Assembly: GCF_029238095.1 (NCBI RefSeq)
Contig: NZ_JAQWGS010000009.1
Location: 1-44,288 of the forward strand
Reading direction: 5' to 3'
Source of the DNA: Lacinutrix sp.
Lineage (GTDB): Bacteria > Bacteroidota > Bacteroidia > Flavobacteriales > Flavobacteriaceae
DNA: 44,288 nucleotides
The notes beneath the pieces were generated by a model, which was given only the letters and a program-made list of their open reading frames with translations, was not told the origin of the DNA and did no database searches. This document shows positions 37,457-44,288 of this stretch, piece by piece (the stretch's first letter is position 1; each line of letters begins with the position of its first letter). The translations under genes were made by a program, and so were the position numbers.

Positions 37457-38394
37457 GATTTATAAGTAGATTTTTGTTTGTAAGAAAACATAAAGTAAAG
37501 ACCAATTATTATAAACGGTATACTTAATACTTGTCCAGTATTCATAAACCAAATATAATCGTCACGTCCATCTACTTGTGCTATTTTAAAGAATTCTACA
37601 AAGAAACGTACAGTCCATAATAATACTAGAAACAACCCAAATAAGAAACCAGGCTGATTGCCTTTGTCTGATTTTAAATAAAAATAGAGTAGAATTAAAA
37701 ACACAAAAATATAGCAAAACGATTCGTATAACTGTGCAGGATGTCTAAATGGAACCGCTTCGAGCAAGCTTGAAAATTTAGGGTTGTTTGATACTGCTTG
37801 ATAAGCTTCTTTATAATTTTCAATGCCTGTTAATTTTACAATTTCTTTTTTAGCATACTCTTCTTGAATAAAACGCACACCTAATGGGAAATCTTTTGAG
37901 ACTACTTTACCTATAATTTCAGAGTTAATAAAGTTTCCTATTCTTATAAATACTGCGCCAGAAGCTACAGGTATTACTATGCGATCTAAAATCCACATGA
38001 GCGAATTGTATTTGTATTTTCTTCGGTAAAAGAACATAGCTACAATAATACCAATAGCAGCACCATGACTCGCTAGACCAGAAAAACCTTGAAACTCAAA
38101 ACCTCCTGCAAATTTAAAAGGTAAGAAAACACTAAAAAAGTCTTGAGAAAATAATTCTGGCTGATAAAAAACAACATGTCCAATTCGAGCACCAAACATA
38201 GTTGCTAAAACAGTATAAATAAATAAAGGATCTAAATAGTCTATTTTTACGTTTTCTCTGTTAAAAATATGCTTTGTTATATTCCACCCTAAAATAAAGG
38301 CGATTACCCACATTAAGCTGTAAAAATGAATTTTGAAATTTCCAACAATATCAATTCCAGTAATAGGATTCCAGTTGAACTCTAATAAGTACAT
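37453..38394 (-). CDS. lgt: Prolipoprotein diacylglyceryl transferase
   Basis: Lgt attaches diacylglycerol to the lipobox cysteine of prolipoproteins. The 313-residue polytopic protein has FYSLMWVIAFILGW at the first helix, ARIGHVVFYQPELF and GFSGLASHGAAIGIIVAMFFY. The Lgt signature arginine lies in VFIRIGNFINSEIIG, and HPAQLYESFCYIF follows. A ~40-residue soluble stretch (~175-215) after the signature is longer than in E. coli. DUF192 is coupled downstream; cysS and yidD lie upstream on the same strand. Confidence 0.95.
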   Translation of the reverse strand: MYLLEFNWNPITGIDIVGNFKIHFYSLMWVIAFILGWNITKHIFNRENVKIDYLDPLFIYTVLATMFGARIGHVVFYQPELFSQDFFSVFLPFKFAGGFEFQGFSGLASHGAAIGIIVAMFFYRRKYKYNSLMWILDRIVIPVASGAVFIRIGNFINSEIIGKVVSKDFPLGVRFIQEEYAKKEIVKLTGIENYKEAYQAVSNNPKFSSLLEAVPFRHPAQLYESFCYIFVFLILLYFYLKSDKGNQPGFLFGLFLVLLWTVRFFVEFFKIAQVDGRDDYIWFMNTGQVLSIPFIIIGLYFMFSYKQKSTYKS

Positions 38395-38484
38395 AGTCTG
38401 TTTTTTATGACTGTAAATATAGTATTTATGCTGAATTTATTTAAGTATATCACAAATCATTAACAGAATTTATTTATTTTATGC

Positions 38485-38514
38485 AACAGGATCATATCCT
38501 TTTCCGCCAAAAGG
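38485..38514 (+). repeat. 30-bp direct repeat, stray copy of the yidD 3' end
   Basis: This 30-bp sequence is identical to 38599-38628, which encodes the yidD C-terminus. In the stray copy the minus-strand frame reads [16 protein letters not shown], so it keeps the reading frame and its own stop. Confidence 0.85.
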
Positions 38515-38578
38515 CGACAGAGCGCAAAGAAAATGTACAGTGTACATTTTTAGCGAATGTGCGAGTAGGTGCAAAGGC
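38515..38578. repeat. Palindrome-bearing segment inserted between the two yidD tails
   Basis: This contains AAAATGTAC-agt-GTACATTTT, a perfect 9-bp inverted repeat around 38530-38550. It is flanked by GC-richer, codon-free sequence (GGCGACAGAGCGC on one side, GCGAATGTGCGAG on the other). It has the look of a small dispersed repeat. Confidence 0.4.
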
Positions 38579-38638
38579 AAGTTGTCATTCTTTTAAGGAA
38601 CAGGATCATATCCTTTTCCGCCAAAAGGATGACAACTT
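38579..38638. repeat. Quasi-palindrome spanning the yidD stop codon
   Basis: AAGTTGTCAT (38579-38588) is the exact reverse complement of ATGACAACTT (38629-38638), and the similarity continues inward over about 28 nt per arm with a few mismatches to a centre near CATA. The outer left arm lies just past the yidD stop; the right arm encodes the yidD C-terminus. Confidence 0.75.
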
Positions 38639-38829
38639 AAAACACGTTTTATACTCAATTTCATGCCTTTTAAAAAGCCATGTTTTTCTAATGCTTCTTT
38701 AGCATAGTGAGAACAAGTAGGTTGGTATCTACACGTAGCTGGTGTAAAAGGAGATATAAAAGTTTGATATACTTTTATAATAAATAAAAAAGGAGCGATA
38801 AGTGCTTTTTTCATGTTATTCTTTGTCAC
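38593..38829 (-). CDS. yidD: Membrane protein insertion efficiency factor YidD
   Basis: The 78-residue protein has the YidD pattern: an N-terminal amphipathic/hydrophobic segment ([19 protein letters not shown]), [15 protein letters not shown] with conserved cysteines, and [17 protein letters not shown]. YidD helps YidC insert inner-membrane proteins. The ATG at 38814 (MKKALIAP) is an alternative start. It lies 27 nt after cysS on the same strand. Its 3' end is duplicated just downstream. Confidence 0.93.
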   Translation of the reverse strand: MTKNNMKKALIAPFLFIIKVYQTFISPFTPATCRYQPTCSHYAKEALEKHGFLKGMKLSIKRVLSCHPFGGKGYDPVP

Positions 38830-38856
38830 TACTTTAAAAGCAGTAATAACAAATTA

Positions 38857-40338
38857 TTAATTAGTAGAGAAAGTAGTGCCTTCTCTACTATCATTTAGTG
38901 TTATGCCTACTTCTGCTAATTCATCACGAATCTTATCAGATAAAGCAAAGTCTTTATTAGCTCTAGCTTCTTGTCTTAATTTTATAAGTAATTCAACAGC
39001 GCCAGAAAGTTTGTTTGTACCTTCTTCAGACTCTTGAACATTTTTTAAACCTAATAGTTCGAATACAAAAACATGAATTGCTGTTTTAAAAGTATCTAAA
39101 TCTTCTTTTGTTATAGTAACGCTTCCTTCCTTTATAGCATTAATTTGAGTGACAGCTTCGAATAGATTAGCGATTAAAATAGGAGTATTAAAATCGTCAT
39201 TCATGGCGTTATAACATGCTTGTTTCCATTCTTTAACATCAAAAGATGATGTGTTTGATGTTTTTAAGTTTTGCAAATCATCTACAGCATTCATTAATCT
39301 GTTAAAGCCTTTTTCGCTGGCTAAAAGTCCAGTATCTGTTAAGTCCAAAACACTTCTGTAGGCTGCTTGCATCATAAAAAACCTTATAACACTTGGACTG
39401 TAAGCCTTAGACATGATGTCGTTTTTGCCAGAAAGTAACTCAGCAGGATTTATATAGTTTCCAGAAGACTTACTCATTCTAGAGCCATTAAGTTCTAACA
39501 TATTAGCATGCATCCAGTATTTTACAGGATCTTGACCTTTTGCTGCTTTGTTTTGTGCAATTTCACATTCGTGATGAGGGAATTTTAAATCCATACCACC
39601 ACCATGAATATCAAATTGTTCGCCTAAATATTTCGTGCTCATTGCAGTACATTCTAAATGCCAACCTGGGAAACCATCGCTCCAAGGCGAAGGCCAACGC
39701 ATAATATGTGTAGGTTCAGCTTTTTTCCAAAGCGCAAAATCTTGAGGATTTTTCTTGTCACTTTGTCCATCAAGAGCACGTGTATTGTGAATTAGGTCTT
39801 CAAGTTTACGCTTACTTAATATACCATAATCGTTAGTTTCATTGTATTTATGTACATCAAAATACACAGATCCATTTACTTCGTAAGCAAAACCATTATC
39901 TATAATAGAGCTAATTAGTTCTATTTGTTCAATAATATGTCCTGTTGCAGTTGGTTCAATACTTGGTGGTAATAAATTAAAAGTAGCAACTACATTATGG
40001 AAGTCTACAGTATAACGCTGTACTATTTCCATAGGTTCTATTTCCTCTAAGCGTGCTTTTTTAGTAATCTTGTCTTCACCAACATCTGCATCGTTTTCAA
40101 GATGTCCTGCATCTGTAATATTTCTAACGTAACGTACTTTGTATCCTAAGTGTTTAAGATAACGAAATACCATATCAAAAGACATAAACGTTCTCACGTT
40201 ACCTAGGTGTACATTGCTGTAAACTGTTGGTCCACATACATACATACCAACATAACCATTATTAATAGGCTCGAAAATTTCTTTTTTCCCTGTTAAGGAA
40301 TTATAGATTTTAATCTGTTGATTATTGTAAGGTTGCAT
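38857..40338 (-). CDS. cysS: Cysteinyl-tRNA synthetase
   Basis: The 493-residue class I synthetase has the N-terminal zinc-site/HIGH region ([20 protein letters not shown]) and [14 protein letters not shown] with [18 protein letters not shown] (zinc ligands). The KMSKS-type loop is [10 protein letters not shown], and a C-terminal anticodon-binding region follows. Length is usual. It lies 46 nt downstream of folE and is probably co-transcribed with it. Confidence 0.98.
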   Translation of the reverse strand: MQPYNNQQIKIYNSLTGKKEIFEPINNGYVGMYVCGPTVYSNVHLGNVRTFMSFDMVFRYLKHLGYKVRYVRNITDAGHLENDADVGEDKITKKARLEEIEPMEIVQRYTVDFHNVVATFNLLPPSIEPTATGHIIEQIELISSIIDNGFAYEVNGSVYFDVHKYNETNDYGILSKRKLEDLIHNTRALDGQSDKKNPQDFALWKKAEPTHIMRWPSPWSDGFPGWHLECTAMSTKYLGEQFDIHGGGMDLKFPHHECEIAQNKAAKGQDPVKYWMHANMLELNGSRMSKSSGNYINPAELLSGKNDIMSKAYSPSVIRFFMMQAAYRSVLDLTDTGLLASEKGFNRLMNAVDDLQNLKTSNTSSFDVKEWKQACYNAMNDDFNTPILIANLFEAVTQINAIKEGSVTITKEDLDTFKTAIHVFVFELLGLKNVQESEEGTNKLSGAVELLIKLRQEARANKDFALSDKIRDELAEVGITLNDSREGTTFSTN

Positions 40339-40384
40339 TAGAGTAATCTTATTAAAGTTTTTTTTGAAATAATAAACGTTAAAA

Positions 40385-41062
40385 TTAGAATTTAGTATCT
40401 AATTTAATGTAATCTAAAAACTCACGTTTTATTTCCTTATTTTTAAATTTTCCGCCAAATTCTGAGGTTACAGTGCTGCTTTCTATGTCGCGAATACCTC
40501 TAGAATTTACACATAAGTGTTTAGCATCAATTACACAGGCTACATCTTCAGTATTTAATACGTTTTGAAGTTCTTTAACCACCTGTATAGTTAAGCGTTC
40601 TTGTACTTGCGGACGCTTCGCGAAATAGTCTACAATACGATTCATTTTAGATAAACCAACCACAGTGCCATTAGAAACATAAGCAATATGTGCTTTTCCT
40701 ACAATAGGTAGTAAGTGATGCTCGCAGGTAGAATAAACGGTTATGTTTTTTTCAACAAGCATCTCGCCATACTTATATTTATTATCGAAAACAGAGGCTG
40801 AAGGTTTCAGCTTTGGATTTAAGCCTCCAAAAATTTCATTTACAAACATTTTTGCAACACGTTTTGGAGTGCCATTTAAGCTGTCGTCATTTAGGTCTAA
40901 ACCTAAAGTTTCCATAATATGGCGAACGTCGTCTTGAATTAATTCTATTTTTTCTTTGTCTGAAAGCTTAAAAGCATCAGATTTCATAGGTGTGTCAGAA
41001 GATGTGCCAACGTGGCTTTCTCCCAATTCATCGTTTAAATTTGTAGTATTCTCAATTTTCAT
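40385..41062 (-). CDS. folE: GTP cyclohydrolase I
   Basis: FolE converts GTP to 7,8-dihydroneopterin triphosphate, the first step of folate and the source of the queuosine precursor used by QueE. The 225-residue protein has [17 protein letters not shown], the zinc-site [18 protein letters not shown], the active-site stretch [23 protein letters not shown] and the terminal zinc cysteine in [12 protein letters not shown]. An N-terminal ~40-residue tail is poorly conserved in type. It has an upstream -7 element. Confidence 0.97.
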   Translation of the reverse strand: MKIENTTNLNDELGESHVGTSSDTPMKSDAFKLSDKEKIELIQDDVRHIMETLGLDLNDDSLNGTPKRVAKMFVNEIFGGLNPKLKPSASVFDNKYKYGEMLVEKNITVYSTCEHHLLPIVGKAHIAYVSNGTVVGLSKMNRIVDYFAKRPQVQERLTIQVVKELQNVLNTEDVACVIDAKHLCVNSRGIRDIESSTVTSEFGGKFKNKEIKREFLDYIKLDTKF

Positions 41063-41181
41063 CTGTTCAAATTCTATCTAAAATAATTATTATGCTTACA
41101 ATAGTCGTTAAAAGTAAACCATACTTTCAGCATTACTCTATTGAAAAAAAGGTGCTAATGTTTCTTTTAATATTCAGTTTG

Positions 41182-41189
41182 CAAAGATA
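41182..41189 (-). promoter_or_regulatory. -7 promoter element for folE
   Basis: On the minus strand this is TATCTTTG, an exact TAnnTTTG match, giving a leader of about 110 nt before folE. Confidence 0.55.
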
Positions 41190-41323
41190 AGTAATAAAAC
41201 ATGAGTGTCACTAGGTAGGAGTTTTTTAATTTATGTTGTTATATCTATATATCATTCTATAGTTAACTAAAAGTTAATATTTTTTTTGCTATTTTTAGCA
41301 TCCTTAAACAAAAGTATTTATAT

Positions 41324-41794
41324 ATGAAACTCAAACTACTTTACACATTAGTGTTATTATTTACAGTTAATATTTTAAGTGTAACTGCACAGTCTTCAAA
41401 GCAGCAACCTCTCAAGGTAATTAATTATGGAGAAAATATTAAAGCACCACTTACTGCCAAAGAATTATCTTTTATAAACGAAGTTTATGGAGATCAAGCA
41501 GAAATTTTAGTGCTAAATAGACCACAACGTGTAAAGGATATTAAGCATATACTAAGAAATAGGGTTGTAATTCAGGAGCATCCAGGAAAAGATTTGTCTC
41601 CTTATAAGCCACTTTCTTCGGTTCCACTTTTTAACAATTATAATAAAGGACTTACAAGGGATTCTTTTTTCGACGCTAATAATTTTAACGTTCTCAAATA
41701 TAGTTTCGATTTTTATTCTAGAAATGAAAATGTTATGACTTACAGAATAGATAACACCAATTTTCTAATAAACATTAAGCCTCAGCACAACTAA
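41324..41794 (+). CDS. Small secreted hypothetical protein
   Basis: The 156-residue protein has a signal peptide (MKLKLLYTLVLLFTVNILSVTAQ) and no recognised domain. The mature part contains LTAKELSFINEVYGDQAEILVLN, HILRNRVVIQEHPGKDLS and YSFDFYSRNENVMTYRID. There is no cysteine or lipobox. It lies 26 nt upstream of the large adhesin on the same strand and is probably co-transcribed, so it may assist adhesin export or attachment; this is inference from position only. Confidence 0.75.
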   Translation: MKLKLLYTLVLLFTVNILSVTAQSSKQQPLKVINYGENIKAPLTAKELSFINEVYGDQAEILVLNRPQRVKDIKHILRNRVVIQEHPGKDLSPYKPLSSVPLFNNYNKGLTRDSFFDANNFNVLKYSFDFYSRNENVMTYRIDNTNFLINIKPQHN

Positions 41795-41820
41795 AGTTTT
41801 TCAAAAAAAAAGTATTTCAA

Positions 41821-44288
41821 ATGAAGAAATTATCTATAATATTAGCCTTACTAATCTCAAGTGTTTCATTTTCACAAGATATTTTGATGCAAAATGGAAA
41901 TTCTAACCAATGTGCTGGGACCTTTACAGATTCAGGTGGTCCAGCTAACTATTCAAGTAACGAAGATTTTACATATACTATATGTCCACAGAATACTGGA
42001 GATATATTACAATTAGATTTTAATTCTTTCAGTACCCAACTTACAGATGTTATGACCATTTATGATGGAGATGATATTACAGCACCTGTTTTAGGAACTT
42101 TCTCTGGAGGTGGAGCAGCAAATAACCCAGGTCTTGTAGAGGCTAGTGGTGCAAACGCTACAGGATGTTTAACAATAACTTTTGTGTCTGATGGATCGGT
42201 TACAACAACTGGATGGTCAGCAACAATTTCTTGTTTCGAACCTTGTCAAACTATTACCGCTGTTATAGATAGTACCTCTCCTACTGTAAATGGCGCTGGT
42301 CAGGTTGAAGCAGATCTTAATGAGGTTATAACATTTAATGGTAATGGTGTTTTTTCAAATACAGGTGCTGGAGCAACATATACTTGGGATTTTGGAGATG
42401 GAACACCAACAGTAACAGGTCAATCAGTAACTCATGCTTACACCACAGCAGGTATTTTTGATGTAACCTTAATTATTACAGATACAAATCCCAATGGATG
42501 TTCAAGTACAAACAATATAAACCTTCAAGTCATAGCTGGTGCTTCTAGTCCTGGAAATCCAAGTGTTGATGCAGGAAATGATGTTTCTATAGATTGTACA
42601 ACAGGTTGTGTGGATATAACAGCGAGTTACCTTGATATAGGATTAACCAACACTTACAATGTAACACCAATTGTTTTTGTACCTCCATTTTCATTTAATG
42701 GACTCACAAATTCAGTGAATACAAATGTAGATGATAGATGGGGAAGCGTAGAAAATATGCCTTTTGATTTTTGCTTTTTCACAAATACAGAAACGCAATT
42801 CCAAGTAGGTTCAAATGGAGTTATTAGATTTGATGTAGACGCTTCAGATTTGTCAAATGGTTATTTTCTAGGAGCAGGAGATAATTTACCAAACAACACT
42901 AATGATACTCTAGGAGAAGCTAATATTTTTACACCAGTACATGATATTGATCCTTCTGTAAATAACACAAATGAAATTAGATGGGAAATTATTGGTGCTG
43001 CACCAAATAGAGTCTTAGCAGTGTCTTTCTTTGAAGTACCTCTTTATTCTTGCAATAGCATAGAGGCAACTCACATGGCTGTAATGTATGAAACTACAAA
43101 TGTAATTGATATTTATATTAGAGACAGTCCTGCTTGTACTACATTTAATGGAGGAAGAGCAGCAGTTGGTATTCAAAATGATGCAGGAAATAATGCGTTT
43201 GTTCCACCAGGAAGAAATGTGTCAGATTCACCATGGACCGCAAACGATGAAGCGTGGCGTTTTACACCTGCAGGACCTAGTGTCGTAGAATTTGCTTGGT
43301 TAGATGATACTGGCGCAGTGATTTCAACTTCACCAACCTTTAACGTATGTCCTTCTTCAACAACAACATATACAGCTAGAGTAACTTACACAAATTGTAA
43401 TGGTGATATTGTAATTGTAACAGATGACGTTGTTGTTTCTGTTCCTGTCAGTGTTGACTTAGGTCCAGATCAAAATTTATGCATAGGAGACCCAAATGTA
43501 GTTTTAGATGCTACTGTTGCTTCAGGATCTGCAACTTATCAATGGCAACTTGATGGTAGTGATATAACAGGAGAAACAAATCCAACACTTACAGTCTCAT
43601 CACCAAACTCTGGAACTTATAGTGTTTCAATTGTCGATGCTGGTTGTACAGTTACCGATAGTGTAATAATTACTTTTTCAAATGGTAATGCAGCATTTTC
43701 TTTAACACCAACCTGTGATGGTGCAACAGCAAATATAACAGGAGATTTAGGAGGTGTATTTTCATTTAATCCTGCGCCAACAGATACCGCAGTTATTGAT
43801 GCTGGTACAGGAACCATTACTAATGGTGTCTCTGGAACAAGTTATACTGTTGAATACACCACTGGTGGAAGTTGTTCTGCCACACAATCAGAAACAGTAA
43901 CTGTTATAATTACAGATGACCCAAGTTTTACATTAACACCAACCTGTGATGGAGCAACAGCAAATATAACAGGAGATGCAGGCGGAACTTTTATATTCAA
44001 TCCAGCAGCAACAGATGCAGCAGTAATCGATACTGCAACAGGAACCATTACAAATGGTACACCAAGCGCAACTTACACCATAGAATATACTACAGTAGGC
44101 GCTTGTCCAGACACTTCTACACAAAATGTCACAATTTTACCATTAGAAGACTCCACATTCACCATGTCAGCCTCATGCGATGGTGGAACAGCTACAATTA
44201 CAGGAGACACTGGAGGTGTATTTACTTTTAATCCAGTACCAACAGATGGCGCGTTAATTGATGCTGCTACAGGAACAGTTTCAAACGG
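41821..44288 (+). CDS. Large multidomain repeat adhesin (5' part; runs off the window)
   Basis: The frame is open from the ATG at 41821 to the window end (822 codons plus 2 nt). Order: signal peptide (MKKLSIILALLISSVSFSQ); a CUB-like domain ~20-140 (CAGTFTDSGGPANYSSNEDF, TGWSATISC); a PKD domain ~150-235 (YTWDFGDGTPTVTG, HAYTTAGIFDVTLII). Next are a ~200-residue beta module ~260-480 (MPFDFCFF, FQVGSNGVIRF, RAAVGIQND, EAWRFTP) and Ig-like segments. Then come 77-residue repeats starting near 628, 705 and 782. The layout fits T9SS-exported cell-surface adhesins that end in a type B (gliding-motility) sorting domain; that end lies outside the window. Confidence 0.9.
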   Translation, partial: MKKLSIILALLISSVSFSQDILMQNGNSNQCAGTFTDSGGPANYSSNEDFTYTICPQNTGDILQLDFNSFSTQLTDVMTIYDGDDITAPVLGTFSGGGAANNPGLVEASGANATGCLTITFVSDGSVTTTGWSATISCFEPCQTITAVIDSTSPTVNGAGQVEADLNEVITFNGNGVFSNTGAGATYTWDFGDGTPTVTGQSVTHAYTTAGIFDVTLIITDTNPNGCSSTNNINLQVIAGASSPGNPSVDAGNDVSIDCTTGCVDITASYLDIGLTNTYNVTPIVFVPPFSFNGLTNSVNTNVDDRWGSVENMPFDFCFFTNTETQFQVGSNGVIRFDVDASDLSNGYFLGAGDNLPNNTNDTLGEANIFTPVHDIDPSVNNTNEIRWEIIGAAPNRVLAVSFFEVPLYSCNSIEATHMAVMYETTNVIDIYIRDSPACTTFNGGRAAVGIQNDAGNNAFVPPGRNVSDSPWTANDEAWRFTPAGPSVVEFAWLDDTGAVISTSPTFNVCPSSTTTYTARVTYTNCNGDIVIVTDDVVVSVPVSVDLGPDQNLCIGDPNVVLDATVASGSATYQWQLDGSDITGETNPTLTVSSPNSGTYSVSIVDAGCTVTDSVIITFSNGNAAFSLTPTCDGATANITGDLGGVFSFNPAPTDTAVIDAGTGTITNGVSGTSYTVEYTTGGSCSATQSETVTVIITDDPSFTLTPTCDGATANITGDAGGTFIFNPAATDAAVIDTATGTITNGTPSATYTIEYTTVGACPDTSTQNVTILPLEDSTFTMSASCDGGTATITGDTGGVFTFNPVPTDGALIDAATGTVSN
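43702..44288 (+). repeat. In-gene tandem repeats of 231 bp (77 residues)
   Basis: Units start at 43702, 43933 and 44164, exactly 231 bp apart, each opening (L)TPTCDGATANITGD or a variant and containing a GTITNG-type turn. The third unit is cut by the window end, and more copies are likely beyond. Confidence 0.88.

Noticed and set aside
38481..38702. A 73-codon plus-strand ORF over the yidD tail region
   Set aside because: It exists only because the duplicated yidD 3' end repeats the same readable triplets on the opposite strand; the product repeats its own segment and has no homology pattern.
43702..44288. Regular repeats that could suggest a CRISPR array
   Set aside because: The 231-bp period, open reading frame and protein-level similarity show in-gene tandem modules, not short repeats with spacers.

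Overview
The window is a low-GC chromosome segment from a member of the Flavobacteriaceae (Bacteroidota). The evidence is: -7 promoter elements of the form TAnnTTTG and no Shine-Dalgarno sequences; a FecI/FecR/TonB-receptor cassette with an STN domain; a fused secDF; a type IX secretion (T9SS) C-terminal sorting domain; a CUB/PKD adhesin; and two tandem DUF6588-type proteins. No rRNA, tRNA, CRISPR array, integrase or IS transposase was seen. Most of the window is core genome, with accessory material at about 8.6-14.5 kb, 24.1-24.5 kb, 26.4-27.4 kb, 36.7-38.6 kb and 41.3 kb to the end.

Layout. 0-3.5 kb: end of the ribosomal alpha operon (rpmJ, rpsM, rpsK, rpsD, rpoA, rplQ), with a strong terminator and a new promoter before rpsD. 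3.5-8.6 kb: carA, eno, citrate synthase and a DDAH-like guanidino hydrolase; the first three, and rplQ before them, each end in a hairpin terminator. 8.6-14.5 kb: ECF sigma factor, FecR anti-sigma and TonB-dependent receptor on the minus strand, facing a divergent 672-residue acidic repeat lipoprotein. 14.7-17.7 kb: ffh, folD and a YwaF-like membrane protein. 17.7-23.4 kb: a minus-strand run (VOC protein, rluF, alpha/beta hydrolase, cupin, YitT, lipoprotein, HerA-like ATPase). 23.5-32.8 kb: queE, a decayed DUF2911 gene, asnB, a frameshifted T9SS cargo gene, gyrB, two DUF6588-type paralogues and mdh. 32.85-36.6 kb: a 199-residue exported ORF followed by secDF. 36.9-41.1 kb on the minus strand: folE, cysS, yidD, lgt and a DUF192 lipoprotein. 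41.3 kb to the end: a small secreted protein and the first 822 codons of a large repeat adhesin.

The most interesting element is the ORF at 32850-33449 directly upstream of secDF. It has an N-terminal export signal, a periplasmic-type body, and a C-terminus that reads R-A-G-P-L-S-stop. RAGP is the core of the E. coli SecM translation-arrest motif, and related RAPP/RAPG motifs occur in arrest peptides upstream of secDF or yidC genes in other phyla. Gene position, export signal and terminal motif together suggest a Bacteroidota arrest peptide that senses SecDF activity and controls secDF. Its promoter is only 5 nt from its start codon, and the 177-nt spacer to secDF contains several inverted repeats. 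This is inference from one sequence; conservation of the terminal motif is the decisive check.

Protein export recurs in the window (ffh, secDF, lgt, yidD, the T9SS cargo and the adhesin). Two genes are visibly broken: the DUF2911 remnant and the T9SS cargo.
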